Below are positions 1-10,111 of a stretch of DNA of 64,000 nucleotides, in pieces (position 1 is the first letter of the stretch; every line of letters begins with the position of its first letter). Below the pieces are notes generated by a model. It was not told where the DNA came from. It saw only the letters and a list, made by a program, of their open reading frames with translations, and searched no databases. The translations under genes were made by a program, and so were the position numbers. The DNA is from Mucilaginibacter gracilis (GTDB taxonomy: Bacteria > Bacteroidota > Bacteroidia > Sphingobacteriales > Sphingobacteriaceae), in contig NZ_RBKU01000001.1 in NCBI RefSeq assembly GCF_003633615.1, positions 1,302,001 through 1,366,000 of the forward strand, in the 5' to 3' direction.

Positions 1-439
1 CGTGAATCACATACTGGTATATTTCACCAAGTCCGGTGGTGATAGGTGCCAGGGAGGGTTCACCTAATCCTTTTGGAATACTATTTTCAGCTTCTTTTAT
101 CTGGGCATTGACCTGTTGCCTGGCCCAGTAAATATCCACGTTGTCTTTAAAAACAATGGTAATAACAGAGATACCCGAACGGGATATGGAACGTTTTTCA
201 ATGATCCCGGCGATATTGGCCATGGATAGTTCTATAGGTGCAGTAATAAACTGCTCTACTTCCTGTGCACCAAGGCTTGGTGCCTGTGTAATGATCTGTA
301 CCTGGTTATTGGTAATATCGGGCTGCGCGTCAACCGGTAGGTTATACGCAGAATAAATGCCCACCAGCACTAACACCAGTGTCATGATCCCGATAGTTAC
401 CTTGTTCCTGATCGAGAACGCGATAATTTGATCAAACAT
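1..439 (-). CDS. CusA/CzcA-type RND heavy-metal efflux pump, N-terminal part (cut by window edge)
   Basis: About 146 N-terminal residues of an inner-membrane resistance-nodulation-division pump, continuing beyond base 1. The start is the ATG complementary to 437-439, beginning MFDQIIAFSIRNK. A hydrophobic first membrane helix follows, then the family-typical stretches NLPVDAQPDI, QEVEQFITAPIE and WARQQVNAQI. These are the first membrane helix and start of the porter domain of CusA/CzcA proteins, which extrude Cu/Ag or Co/Zn/Cd together with a CusB-like adaptor and a TolC-like channel. The metal cannot be told from this piece. The DUF6660-like gene lies 72 bp upstream in the same direction, an arrangement I recall as common for Bacteroidota metal-efflux operons. 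Only the N-terminus is visible, so integrity of the gene is unknown. Confidence 0.9.
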   Translation of the reverse strand, partial: MFDQIIAFSIRNKVTIGIMTLVLVLVGIYSAYNLPVDAQPDITNNQVQIITQAPSLGAQEVEQFITAPIELSMANIAGIIEKRSISRSGISVITIVFKDNVDIYWARQQVNAQIKEAENSIPKGLGEPSLAPITTGLGEIYQYVIH

Positions 440-511
440 AAATGTAAAAATTAATACGATACGGAAAAGCCATGCAAGGTAAAAATGCAGGCGAAAACTA
501 AGAATGTCGTA

Positions 512-826
512 TTAACTGATCTGCGGAGGCTGCCAGATCTTGATCGGCTGATTCTGAATGGCGGGTATGACATAATCAGGATAATCAGTGATCGATACTT
601 CGGCGAAAACTACTATCAAAGGATTTGAACGGAGATACCTTGCACTAGAACAGCAATTGCATGTGCAAAAAGGCGGGCAAGACTCCTGGTTGGCATGGCT
701 ACCGCAGGTTTTGGCTTTAGTCAAGTTTGTAATGGAAGAATGGGGTTCTTTGTCCTCTTTGTCCCGGCAAGGCATCAGAGCAAGGATGGTCATATAGACG
801 CATAATAAGAGGACAAAATACTTCAC
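512..826 (-). CDS. DUF6660-like small Cys-rich exported protein
   Basis: A 104-residue protein with an N-terminal hydrophobic segment (residues about 3-18) that looks like a signal peptide. A histidine/cysteine-rich centre includes CPPFCTCNCC, and a short C-terminal tail ends KIWQPPQIS. The clustered cysteines suggest a metal-binding site. In Bacteroidota, similar short proteins (DUF6660) sit directly upstream of CusA-type pumps, and this one is 72 bp upstream of the RND gene and co-oriented. A role in metal sensing or periplasmic binding is plausible, but the biochemical function is unknown. The plus-strand reading frame over the same bases is treated as a shadow. Confidence 0.7.
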   Translation of the reverse strand: MKYFVLLLCVYMTILALMPCRDKEDKEPHSSITNLTKAKTCGSHANQESCPPFCTCNCCSSARYLRSNPLIVVFAEVSITDYPDYVIPAIQNQPIKIWQPPQIS

Positions 827-1738
827 TTTACGAAGTTAGCTATAATCCGCTGATATTGGTGCGGAAGTCTTGAGTTTTTTTCTTGAAGTACCTTCTTTCC
901 CTGTTGCTAAAATTTATTTCAGATAGAGAAGTTTTTTTCAGACTCATCTGTGGCTCCTGGCCCGCTAACTTTTTAATGTTATACTAATAACTGATCACGT
1001 TATCAGGACTTTAATCAGCAGGATATACGTACCTAACCGACAATGGTGAGTCAATACAGGTAGACGACAGATGTTGCCATCTCCGAACTTATATAAGCCT
1101 TTTTAAGCAAAATACCACAGTTCAAAAAATGACTTTCAATTCAAGTATCCGTTGGGTCTTATTAAAGATCAAACCGTTGAAATCGCACCGTTATTAATGC
1201 TACTATAGGAAGGCTACGAAGGATTTTGCTTTTACTCGTAAGTGACTCCGAAATTTTCCAAAAAAGATTATGAAATTCCGGTTTTTTTTCTGTTTTGAGG
1301 AAAATTACCGGGAGACTATCCTTGGTATAAATTAATAATGCAATCTCCGGATTGTTCCTGCTCGTAGTATCGCGGCCTTACTATGGTAATAATCATAATA
1401 TCATGACCAATTCTTCCATTTACATGACGGTTCTTTTGACAGCCTTACCGAATCTGTTGCAATAAAGACCTAATATAATTATAAAATTTATGTCAGGGCG
1501 CTTTTGAAATAAGGTTTTTACGTATAAGTGTATCACAAAAGTCTTTGCCTTAATGTGCGTGAGATTTTTTAGCATCACAGAACTATGTTAAAACCAAACG
1601 GATAACGCTAACAGCTGTTTACCTCAATGCTCATTCATCTGCTAAGCGTTATGCGTGGGGGTGTATACAGTAATGTCTGAAGTGTTAAAATCATTCCCCG
1701 TACAAAATATAAGACTAATATAATCTCTTATTAAGAAT
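827..1738. other. Long intergenic region, no gene recognised
   Basis: About 910 bp between the start of the DUF6660-like gene and the end of the GH3 gene. No open frame with recognisable similarity was seen on either strand. The segment must carry the promoter of the metal-efflux operon near its left end, but no clear TTTG/TAnnTTTG pair was found there. Close to the GH3 stop there is an inverted repeat, ATAACGCT at about 1601-1608 pairing with AGCGTTAT at about 1644-1651. A palindrome AACAGCTGTT (1609-1618) lies next to the left arm. This could be a weak transcription end for PUL 1. Confidence 0.4.
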
Positions 1739-3910
1739 CTATCTGACAATAAACTTTCCTTGAGTTGGGATTGCAGCACCTAAAGACAAACTTCGTTTTG
1801 AAGGCGACGCCCCCCCTATTCTGACCACATAGCTGCCGGATAACAATACCTCACTTCCGTTAGCATCAACGCTTTTCATTAAATCGGGTGTAATTTGAAA
1901 TTGTACCTTTCTCGATTCGCCTGCTTTGAGATTAACCCTTTTGAAACCTTTTAACGAGTATTGAGGGTTCTTCTCGGTTTGGGGAACCGTGATGTATAAC
2001 TGAACAACTTCTTCACCTTCCATTTTTCCTGTATTGGTTACCATGGTTTCAGCGATAATTGTCATATTCTTTTTAATCTGTTTTTCAGATAAAGTTAACG
2101 ACGAATAAGTATAAGTTGAATAACTTAAGCCATAACCAAAGGTGTACATCGGTTCGGCTGTCATGTAACGGTAAGTGCGCCCTTTCATCGAATAATCTTC
2201 GTAAGGCGGTAATTGCGCAAATGATTTTGGAAAAGTTACCGGTAATCTGCCCGATGGGGATACTTTACCGAATAAGATATCCGCTACAGCGTTGCCTCCT
2301 TCTTCACCTGGATACCAGGCTAATAAAACGGCGTCAGCCAGTTCGTGTACTTCCGAGAGATTCATCGGACTACCGCCTGTAATAATGGCTACTACTTTGT
2401 TTTTGTTCCCTTTTCTAATCTTACGCAGAAAATCAATCTGGTTTTTTGGCAAATTGTAATCCAGTCTGTCTCCGTAATTTGGCGATGCTATGGCTTCGCC
2501 TTCTTCGCCTTCCAGCAAACCAGTAATACCCATCACTACAAAAGTCACATCGGATGCTTTAGCATCGCCGGTAGTCCAGTCTATTGGATTATTATTATCT
2601 CTGTCCAGTAAAATGCCAGGTTTGTATTGCATCTGACTACCTGGTTGAATAGCACCTGCTATACCTTCTAAAATAGTACTCATATGTGGGTTAACACCGT
2701 AATAATTACCCATTAAGGCATCTACACTAGCAGCATTCGGACCGGTAATGTAGTATTTAGATAAGTTGTTTTTCAACGGCAGGCACTTTTCGTTTTTTAA
2801 TAGTACAATAGATTTTAAAGCTACTTCTTTCGCCAATGCACGGTGATCTGTACTATTGATCACACTTACGGGGATATTGTTGTAAGGGCTGTTTTGTTTA
2901 GGGTCAAATAGACCTAATTTAAAGCGGGTTTTAAGCAATGTCGCCAAAGCCTTATCAATTTCCTTTTCAGTAATCAAACCGCGTTTTACGGCCTCAATCA
3001 ATGCGGGGTATTCATCGCCACAGTTGAGGTCTACACCATGTTTAACAGCAAGCGCTACAGCTTCCGGCTGTCCAGGGACCACCTTATGCCCCATATAAAA
3101 ATCCACTATAGCACCACAATCCGATACTACATGCCCTGTAAAATGCCATTCATCCCGTAAAATCTGATCCAGCAATAAATTACTGCCACAGCAAACCTCG
3201 CTATTGGTACGGTTATAAGCGCACATCACTGCTTCAACCCTGGCATTAACTAATGCTTTAAAAGCCGGTAGATAGGTTTCTCGTAAGTCTTTTGGTGATG
3301 CTATGGCATTGAAAGAGTGGCGTAACCGTTCCGGCCCACTATGTACGGCAAAATGCTTGGCGCAGGCCGCTACTTTTAAATGCTCCGGGTCGTCACCTTG
3401 TAAGCCCTGGATAAAGGCTACACCTATTTGTGAAGTTAAAAATGGATCTTCGCCGTAAGTTTCCTGTCCACGTCCCCAACGCGGATCACGAAAAATGTTT
3501 ATATTGGGTGTCCAGAAAGTTAAACCTCCATACTTCTCATTATACCCGTTAACCATAGCTGCGTTGTACATAGCACGAGCTTCGTCGGATATCGCCGTCG
3601 ATTCACGTTTCGCCAGATCCTGATCAAAAGTTGCCCCAAGGGCGATAGCCTGAGGAAAAATTGTAGCGACACCGGAGCGTGCTACACCGTGTAGGGCCTC
3701 GTTCCACCAATTATATTTCGGCAAATTTAAGCGTGGCACCGATGGGCTTACATCCATCATTTGGTGAACTTTCTCTTCAAGTGTAAGTTTGGAAATCAGG
3801 TCTCGAACGCGTACGTCTGTGGGGTTAAAGGGGTCAAGATATGCGTTTTGAGCTCTTACAGATGTAACCGACAATAGTAAGGTTAATAATAAGATTTTAT
3901 GTTTATTCAT
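1739..3910 (-). CDS. GH3 beta-glycosidase (beta-xylosidase/beta-glucosidase type)
   Basis: A 723-residue exported glycoside hydrolase of family 3. Residues 1-20 form a signal peptide ending SVRAQ. The N-terminal TIM-barrel domain contains WWNEALHGVARSG and PNINIFRDPRWGRGQE, both typical of xylosidase-like GH3 enzymes. It also contains the nucleophile motif VVSDCGA, with the Asp at about residue 264. The second alpha/beta domain has EGEEGEA near residue 468, the likely acid/base loop, and AWYPGEEGG. A fibronectin-III-like C-terminal domain closes the protein. There is no room for a PA14 insert, so it is the short form of the family. It would remove non-reducing beta-linked xylose or glucose in the periplasm. 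It is the last gene of PUL 1, 33 bp after the PL10 gene. The sugar specificity is inferred from motif resemblance only. Confidence 0.9.
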   Translation of the reverse strand: MNKHKILLLTLLLSVTSVRAQNAYLDPFNPTDVRVRDLISKLTLEEKVHQMMDVSPSVPRLNLPKYNWWNEALHGVARSGVATIFPQAIALGATFDQDLAKRESTAISDEARAMYNAAMVNGYNEKYGGLTFWTPNINIFRDPRWGRGQETYGEDPFLTSQIGVAFIQGLQGDDPEHLKVAACAKHFAVHSGPERLRHSFNAIASPKDLRETYLPAFKALVNARVEAVMCAYNRTNSEVCCGSNLLLDQILRDEWHFTGHVVSDCGAIVDFYMGHKVVPGQPEAVALAVKHGVDLNCGDEYPALIEAVKRGLITEKEIDKALATLLKTRFKLGLFDPKQNSPYNNIPVSVINSTDHRALAKEVALKSIVLLKNEKCLPLKNNLSKYYITGPNAASVDALMGNYYGVNPHMSTILEGIAGAIQPGSQMQYKPGILLDRDNNNPIDWTTGDAKASDVTFVVMGITGLLEGEEGEAIASPNYGDRLDYNLPKNQIDFLRKIRKGNKNKVVAIITGGSPMNLSEVHELADAVLLAWYPGEEGGNAVADILFGKVSPSGRLPVTFPKSFAQLPPYEDYSMKGRTYRYMTAEPMYTFGYGLSYSTYTYSSLTLSEKQIKKNMTIIAETMVTNTGKMEGEEVVQLYITVPQTEKNPQYSLKGFKRVNLKAGESRKVQFQITPDLMKSVDANGSEVLLSGSYVVRIGGASPSKRSLSLGAAIPTQGKFIVR

Positions 3911-3943
3911 ATTCCTAGGTGCATTAATAGCATTTAATACTAA

Positions 3944-4981
3944 TCAATTCCATTTCCTGAGCCAATCGGGATAATCTTTTGCCAACAATTGCTCAGGCCA
4001 ATTCCCATACCAGGCATAGCCGTTGCGCCGTTCGTAAGAAAGTTCCTGTAAGGTATAAACTTTTATACCATCCCGGTTACAAAAAAAAGGCCTGTCCGTT
4101 CCTATTTCATAATATCTTGCCCACATAATCGAGGTAGGATCAACTGCCATTTTTTTATCTGTTCCTTTCTCCGTCCCGGGAGCCGGAACACTCACCACCT
4201 TATAGCCGACGATTTTTACATCGTTCAACCATTGGACGGCTGCCTTAACAGAGGCTTTCATTTCCTGTGTAGGATAAGGTTGATCCATTAAAAATCGGAT
4301 TATGCCAACGCTTTCCGATCCGCTTACCGAAGGCAGTTCGTAGGCACGGGCTTTTGCTGGCTGCAAAGTACGTTCGTCATATTGCTGGCACCACCCCGTT
4401 AATCTTCCGCTTTGAATGATCTGGGTGTTTAAGATGCATCTAATCCCTCTGTCCACACCATTCCTGCAGGAATCTATTAATTTCCGGTCGATCACATCCA
4501 GGCCATTCCGGCCAAGTGCGACGTCCATGAGAAGATTAAGTGCGTTGATCATCGCATTGTCATTGTAAGTTATCTCGTTACGGTAAAGGCCATGATCCGG
4601 ATAATACTGAGGAAACCCCCCGTTCGGGTATTGGGCTTTTAACAGATAACGTATGCCCCTTTCAGCAGAGGCAAGGTAAAGGGGGTTTGGTATGGATTTG
4701 TATATTTTTACAAGATACCTAATCTCCATGTTTGTGGCGTTATTGTCGATGGTCGCCGCACCTTCTAGAACCTCAAAGGCTATATCCGTTTTATCTGTTG
4801 CTGAGAACTCCTGGTTGTAGCTAAAAGCCTTTCCCCGAAACTGTTTAAACCATCCGCCTGAGGGCCTTTGAAAACGAAGCATATTGTCTGCCCGAAGATC
4901 TTGCGCGCAGAGACGGGCGACAAAAAATATCGCGGCCAAACTCAGCAGGCTTTTAAAAAAACGTGTTTGCATGTTAGACAT
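3944..4981 (-). CDS. PL10 pectate lyase
   Basis: A secreted polysaccharide lyase family 10 enzyme that cleaves de-esterified homogalacturonan by beta-elimination. The frame is open from an ATG at 5017, but a normal signal peptide begins at the internal starts MSNMQ (4981) or MQTRFF (4972) and ends RLCAQ. The upstream start would add a charged, non-signal extension, so 4981 is chosen. Family-typical features are RPSGGWFKQ near the N-terminus, the calcium-site-like stretch ATIDNNATNMEIRYL, QYPNGGFPQYYP, the ITYNDNAM motif and a conserved PSVSGSESVGIIRFLM segment. The length of about 345 residues fits a single PL10 catalytic module with no binding module. It lies between SusD (72 bp upstream) and GH3 and defines PUL 1 as a pectin locus. 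Confidence 0.9.
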   Translation of the reverse strand: MSNMQTRFFKSLLSLAAIFFVARLCAQDLRADNMLRFQRPSGGWFKQFRGKAFSYNQEFSATDKTDIAFEVLEGAATIDNNATNMEIRYLVKIYKSIPNPLYLASAERGIRYLLKAQYPNGGFPQYYPDHGLYRNEITYNDNAMINALNLLMDVALGRNGLDVIDRKLIDSCRNGVDRGIRCILNTQIIQSGRLTGWCQQYDERTLQPAKARAYELPSVSGSESVGIIRFLMDQPYPTQEMKASVKAAVQWLNDVKIVGYKVVSVPAPGTEKGTDKKMAVDPTSIMWARYYEIGTDRPFFCNRDGIKVYTLQELSYERRNGYAWYGNWPEQLLAKDYPDWLRKWN

Positions 4982-5089
4982 TTTTTCATGTTTATTTCTT
5001 AAAACGACCGGTAACATATGCTACCGGACCAGGTTTAATTTCTCGACAGTTTATTTTGGTGACTTTCACTAATTTGATCTCCAAAGAAA

Positions 5090-6880
5090 CTATCTTTTAA
5101 AGGGCAGGTACCAGTTCGCTACACTAGACCCGAGTTGGGCCACACCCGGAGGCACTGATTTCCCAGCGGCTATGAACTTCGCAGCAACAGTTGCCTGCAT
5201 GAACGCCAGCCCAGACCCCGGTATTTCCTTTTCCCGTCTTAGCCCGACCCGGACAAGGTCAGTCCATCGTACCCCTTCAAAAGCCATTTCAAGTGCGTTT
5301 TCCTTCAGAATGAGATCCTCCTGGGCGATCGCCAGACCTTTGGCATCCTTGACAGGTTTATCCCATAGTGCCGGTACCGACATATCAAAGTACTTTACAG
5401 AATCAACTTTAACGGGTACGAGGCTGGCATTTCCCCTAATACCAATATTACCGCTCCATATCCCTACGTAAGGAGGAAACTGCCCAGCTCTGGCATCGAA
5501 ATAATAATCCGGGTTCGCATCAAAGCTTTGCATAATGTTCACCACATTAGCGGGAACAGGAGGAGGACCGGTATAGGCCGCTTTTAAGCCATTGTTTAAC
5601 AAGGCGTAGGCTAATTGGTCACGGCCGTCCCTGTTGGCCGCTTCCAAAAAACGAAGGTGAAGTCCTCTTGATCGCTGAATAATAAATTTTCCTGTTGTTT
5701 CCAAAGGGTTGAGTTTATTAAAGCCCGCGATTAGCTTCTTTACTTCCGGCTCCGGACCCATAGAGTACGATTTGTCAGGCCCCCTATAAATGTCGATGGG
5801 TGAATTATCAGATCGGTACTGTATATCCCAGTTGTTAATGGATTTGGCAGATGGCTTCAGCAGGTATTTTCCCGCGTGCGAAAAAAGACTGATGAAAGGA
5901 TTGCCAGGTTGGAATTTTTTATCAAAGGGCACCTGGCTGATGATATCACTTTTGATATCGCCATCGAAAGGGGATATAAAATCGCTGTCCCAGGTAGGAC
6001 CTGTCGCCTCTCCTTTACTGCCGGTCACCCTGAAAAAATCGGGATATGACCCCGACCCAGAAGAAATTTTTACGTATTCAGATAGATCCATCGCAGCCCG
6101 GTAGTAATGCGCCGCCTCTGCGTAACTTCCTTTCCATAAAAAGACATCGCCAAAAAGAAAGTACCTGTTTAGGAACATTCTCGATGTACTGTAGCCATCG
6201 ATTACACGGATCAATGATGAACCCGCCGTCACGATGATTGGTGTATGTGTTTCGTCCGTCAGGGCTATGGGGTTCAGCACCGGAACCGTTCTGATCATTG
6301 CAATCAGATTATCGATTAGCACGTCAAAACTTACGGTGGGCGATTTTGATGGGTCCTTTACGGCATCGATCGTTGCCAATGGGTCGGTCACAAACGGCAC
6401 TGATCCATATTGAATACCAAGTTGAAGGTATACCCATACCCAAACTGTAGTGACCTCAGAATACCTGATATCAAATTCTGCCTGAGTCATTCTTCTGGTT
6501 CTCAACATCTCTTTGAAATTGTACATGATATCATTGCAGTCAATGACCAGAGCATAAAAGGGCTTCGGATCCGCCCAGGGGTTATCGGTTGTCGCACTAT
6601 GCTCATTGATTTCCTTAAGATATTTATCCGCATTCGGTGTTACATCCATCAGGTCGCCCTGCAATTCATTCAATACGATATATTTATCCATGACCTTTGC
6701 GAATTTCCCATATAAACCCAGGATAACAGCATCGGCGTCATTTACGTCCTGGTAATTTTTCGTGATATCAAGTACGTTCTCGGGCTGGTAATCAAAGATT
6801 TTTTTACAGGAAAAAACACTTATCATAAAAAATAAAAGCAAAATATTCCGCTTAATTAACTTTGTTATATTCATTTTCAT
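5090..6880 (-). CDS. SusD/RagB-family outer-membrane lipoprotein (PUL 1)
   Basis: A 596-residue surface glycan-binding lipoprotein that caps the SusC-type channel encoded 19 bp upstream. The N-terminus has a hydrophobic signal and the lipobox SVFSCKK, so the mature protein would start at that Cys with a lipid anchor. The N-terminal half shows the TPR-like helical pattern of SusD proteins. The C-terminal RagB/SusD region contains ENALEMAFEGVRWTDLVRVGLR, corresponding to the common E-x-x-FEG-x-RW-x-DL-x-R motif, and ends WYLPFKR. It probably binds pectic oligosaccharides, given the PL10 gene next to it. The ligand is not deducible from sequence. Confidence 0.93.
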   Translation of the reverse strand: MKMNITKLIKRNILLLFFMISVFSCKKIFDYQPENVLDITKNYQDVNDADAVILGLYGKFAKVMDKYIVLNELQGDLMDVTPNADKYLKEINEHSATTDNPWADPKPFYALVIDCNDIMYNFKEMLRTRRMTQAEFDIRYSEVTTVWVWVYLQLGIQYGSVPFVTDPLATIDAVKDPSKSPTVSFDVLIDNLIAMIRTVPVLNPIALTDETHTPIIVTAGSSLIRVIDGYSTSRMFLNRYFLFGDVFLWKGSYAEAAHYYRAAMDLSEYVKISSGSGSYPDFFRVTGSKGEATGPTWDSDFISPFDGDIKSDIISQVPFDKKFQPGNPFISLFSHAGKYLLKPSAKSINNWDIQYRSDNSPIDIYRGPDKSYSMGPEPEVKKLIAGFNKLNPLETTGKFIIQRSRGLHLRFLEAANRDGRDQLAYALLNNGLKAAYTGPPPVPANVVNIMQSFDANPDYYFDARAGQFPPYVGIWSGNIGIRGNASLVPVKVDSVKYFDMSVPALWDKPVKDAKGLAIAQEDLILKENALEMAFEGVRWTDLVRVGLRREKEIPGSGLAFMQATVAAKFIAAGKSVPPGVAQLGSSVANWYLPFKR

Positions 6881-6899
6881 TTTTCTTTTATTCTGATTC

Positions 6900-9800
6900 T
6901 TATAAACCGAGTCTTATACCGATCTGCATAGTGCGGAATTGCGGCTCAAGGCCAATATCGGTTCCCTGGCTGAACAGGTTCCCTGAGGCGCTAAATTCAG
7001 GGTCATAACCCAGGTAATTTGTAATAGTGAAGAGGTTATCCGCGGTTAAAAATAATTTAGCTGATTTGATGGTGCTACCAGTTTTCAGAATAGCATAGGT
7101 AACGGAAATAGTTCTTAACCGGAGGTATGCCCCGCTCTCGATCCACCTGTCGGAAAAACGGGAATTTCCCGCCGGATCTCCATATTCCGCCCGAGGCACA
7201 TTGGTGACCTGGCCAGGAATTTTCCACCTATTGATGGCATAATCCAACTGATTTTCGTACCCGCTCATGGAGGAAAGCTGCCTGCGGGTATAATTATAAA
7301 TATCATTTCCACTGGTAAAAGTGACGACCGCATCCATTGACCATCGCTTATAAGATCCCGATGTTATAAAAGAGCCGGTGAAGGCCGGATTAGGGTCACC
7401 AATAACTTGCCTGTCGTTATCATCGATAATCCCGTCATGATTGTTGTCGATGTAGCGCATATCTCCGCCCCTGAAATTGGTTATGGTGCCGTCCGCCCTC
7501 AGGTTCTTTAATCCCGATGCAGCAGCCTCAGCTTCGGAAGCGAAAACACCATTGGTTTTAAAGCCATAGAACAAGTTAGCTGTCTGGCCGACCTGGCTGA
7601 TGATCGTGCCGCCAGCGAATGTCGTCAGTAGCTTATCGTCAGGGATCATGGTGAGCTTATTTTTGTAAAAGGAAATGTTTCCACCGATGTCGAATTTTAC
7701 CCTGGTATTCAGCAAACGTCCGCTTGCTGCAAAAGTAAGGCCCTTTGTTTCCATCGCACCATTATTAGTGATGGCATAACTAAAGCCCGAGATGGTCCCT
7801 GTCGGTTCATAGGTAATCATATCCGTAGTATGATGGTTAAAGTAATCCACGCTCAGGTTCAGCCTTTCCTTAAATAATGAAATATCCATACCCAAATTAG
7901 CTTTTTTAACGGTTTCCCATTTCAAAGAAGGATTGGCGATATTGCCACGTACCAAGCCCTGGCTACCAAGCAGGTTTTGAGAACTATAAAACTGGGCAGT
8001 GGTATAATCACCAATATCATCATTTCCGGTCATACCGTAACCCGCACGAAACTTCAGTATATCGATAAACCTGACACTTTTCATAAAACCCTCACTCGAA
8101 ACAAGCCAACCAAGCCCGATTGAGGGCATCAGGGCTAATTTATTGCCATTGAGAGCAAAAGATGTGCTGGCGTTTTTCCCAAAGCGTGAAGACGCGTCAG
8201 CAGCGATATTCAACGAAGCAAAATATTTGTTCTTTAATTCATAGTCCACATTCCCATAAACATCCATCCAGTTCCATTTACTGTTATAGCCGGTATTTGA
8301 CCTGAGTGCAGGAAGACCTGCGCCGACACTAACATAATCATCGGTCGCTGAACTATAGCCTAACCCAGCATCAGCTTCGCGTTCGCTGTAGCTGTACCTA
8401 GCACCAAAGTTAACAGCAAGTTTTTGATCGTTTCTAAACCTGGAGGCGTAAGAAATCCTCGAATCATTGTAGACCGAATACAGGCTTTTAGTGCTGGTGC
8501 CCGAACTATTTGTAGATATCCCTGTTGCAAGTGTGTCAGGAACGACACCTAATCCCGGTATAAAGAAATTCTCCCGGACCTTATCATAGTTCACTCCGAT
8601 CAGGGTTTGGAGCTTCAATTTTTCATTAAGTTTCATGAAAAAACTAACAGACCCAACAAACCTGTAATTTTTGTTGATCCCCACCATGTCTTCCGTTAGC
8701 GCGTAAGGATTGGAAATATTGAAGGCATCGACATCCGCCGCTATGGGAGCGGTTTCGTTGGTTGAACTTTTCTGGAGCGGCGCTAAGATTGGCGCTTTTA
8801 CCAGGCCGAGGTATAATACATTGGTTTTGGGAGCTATTCCCTGGCTTTTCAAGTTTTGCTGGTTATTCACAAAAGAAAGATTCGCTTGCGCAGAAAGTTT
8901 TTTTGTGAGGTTCAGATCGGCGTTAAAGCGGGTTTGATTACGTTGATGATCCGTGTTCCTGGTGATGCCTTTTTCCCCGAGGTACCCCACTGACAAGCCA
9001 TAAGTGGCGATATTGTCACCGCCAGTGATCTTCATGTAATAATTCTGGTTATAGCTGTTTTTCATTACCTGGTCCTGCCAGTTCGTCGTATTGTGGTACT
9101 GGTAATATAATGGATTCGCAGAATCGTTGATATATGGCTTAAGTTGAATGTTAGCAGGCGTTTCACCCGGAACCGTGACCAAAAGGTCAGAAAGGAAAAT
9201 ACGGTAATTCCGGTCGTTCATGACCGGCAAATTTCCAGGTTTATAATTATAACCACCATAGGCTGCAAAGTCAATATTGGTCACCTGGCTTTTGGCCCGG
9301 TTCGTCGTAATCAAAATAACACCGTTAGCACCTCTTGTCCCATAAAAAGCCGTTCCGTCTTTAATAATGGTGTATGAATCCACGTCTTTGATATCGATAT
9401 TGGATAAGGGATTAGAAATATGTCCCGCGATGGTTGAGGTACCATAGCTGAAATTATCATAGATCATTCCATCGACAACGATAAGGGGTTGATTAGTTGA
9501 GTACAATGAGCTGAAACCATTAAGCAATAAGTTTCCGCCTACACCGGGTGTACCCGACCGGCGGGTAACGTTTAGGCCGGCGACCCGTCCCTGTAAATAG
9601 GTATCCGAACTTTCCGCGGTGCGCTGCCAATTATCATAACTACTCACTGTTTCTACAGCATATGCAGTATGTAATTTTGAGTTTACAGAATAAGGAAGTT
9701 TTACCTCGCTGTAAAATGATTTGTAGGTGTCGGGGTAAAGATCAATAACGATCGTTTTTCTGCCTTTTAAAACGATTTCCTTTTGCTGGTAGCCCTGACC

Positions 9801-10091
9801 GGATACATTAATCACTGCATAATGATCGCTTACCTCAATCCGGAACTCACCTTTCTCATCAGTGATTGTCGCAAGTTCGGTGCCGGAAGCAATGCTGATA
9901 CCCGGCAGTGTTTTCCCTGTTCCGGCATCCCTTACACTACCGGTTAGAAAATTGTCCGCCACGTTTCTTTTTTTACTGGCGGAATCCGGCTTAAGGGAAC
10001 CGATCTGCGCCTTTATACACATGGGTGTAAATCCAATAACCAGTAGGATCAGTATGATGTTTTTTAGTGATGTATTCAATACGTAATTCAT
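6900..10091 (-). CDS. SusC/RagA-family TonB-dependent outer-membrane transporter (PUL 1)
   Basis: A 1063-residue beta-barrel transporter for oligosaccharide import. It begins with a signal peptide ending CIKAQ. A carboxypeptidase-regulatory-like domain follows (about residues 48-118, with GSVRDAGTGKTLPGISI and TDEKGEFRI). The plug domain holds LQGRVAGLNVTRRSG and GTRGANGVILITT, and a long barrel ends in the aromatic-rich QIGIRLGL. The helical segment and TonB-box region are less canonical than in the other SusC proteins of the window. It pairs with SusD 19 bp downstream. Upstream it follows two FAS1 lipoprotein genes with gaps of 20 and 56 bp, consistent with one operon under the HTCS encoded at 17217-21635. 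Confidence 0.94.
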   Translation of the reverse strand: MNYVLNTSLKNIILILLVIGFTPMCIKAQIGSLKPDSASKKRNVADNFLTGSVRDAGTGKTLPGISIASGTELATITDEKGEFRIEVSDHYAVINVSGQGYQQKEIVLKGRKTIVIDLYPDTYKSFYSEVKLPYSVNSKLHTAYAVETVSSYDNWQRTAESSDTYLQGRVAGLNVTRRSGTPGVGGNLLLNGFSSLYSTNQPLIVVDGMIYDNFSYGTSTIAGHISNPLSNIDIKDVDSYTIIKDGTAFYGTRGANGVILITTNRAKSQVTNIDFAAYGGYNYKPGNLPVMNDRNYRIFLSDLLVTVPGETPANIQLKPYINDSANPLYYQYHNTTNWQDQVMKNSYNQNYYMKITGGDNIATYGLSVGYLGEKGITRNTDHQRNQTRFNADLNLTKKLSAQANLSFVNNQQNLKSQGIAPKTNVLYLGLVKAPILAPLQKSSTNETAPIAADVDAFNISNPYALTEDMVGINKNYRFVGSVSFFMKLNEKLKLQTLIGVNYDKVRENFFIPGLGVVPDTLATGISTNSSGTSTKSLYSVYNDSRISYASRFRNDQKLAVNFGARYSYSEREADAGLGYSSATDDYVSVGAGLPALRSNTGYNSKWNWMDVYGNVDYELKNKYFASLNIAADASSRFGKNASTSFALNGNKLALMPSIGLGWLVSSEGFMKSVRFIDILKFRAGYGMTGNDDIGDYTTAQFYSSQNLLGSQGLVRGNIANPSLKWETVKKANLGMDISLFKERLNLSVDYFNHHTTDMITYEPTGTISGFSYAITNNGAMETKGLTFAASGRLLNTRVKFDIGGNISFYKNKLTMIPDDKLLTTFAGGTIISQVGQTANLFYGFKTNGVFASEAEAAASGLKNLRADGTITNFRGGDMRYIDNNHDGIIDDNDRQVIGDPNPAFTGSFITSGSYKRWSMDAVVTFTSGNDIYNYTRRQLSSMSGYENQLDYAINRWKIPGQVTNVPRAEYGDPAGNSRFSDRWIESGAYLRLRTISVTYAILKTGSTIKSAKLFLTADNLFTITNYLGYDPEFSASGNLFSQGTDIGLEPQFRTMQIGIRLGL

Positions 10092-10111
10092 AAAATTATT
10101 TCGAATTTTAA

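Noticed and set aside
4982-5017. Upstream ATG at 5017 as the PL10 start
   Set aside because: It would place a charged, non-signal extension before a normal signal peptide that begins at 4981 or 4972.
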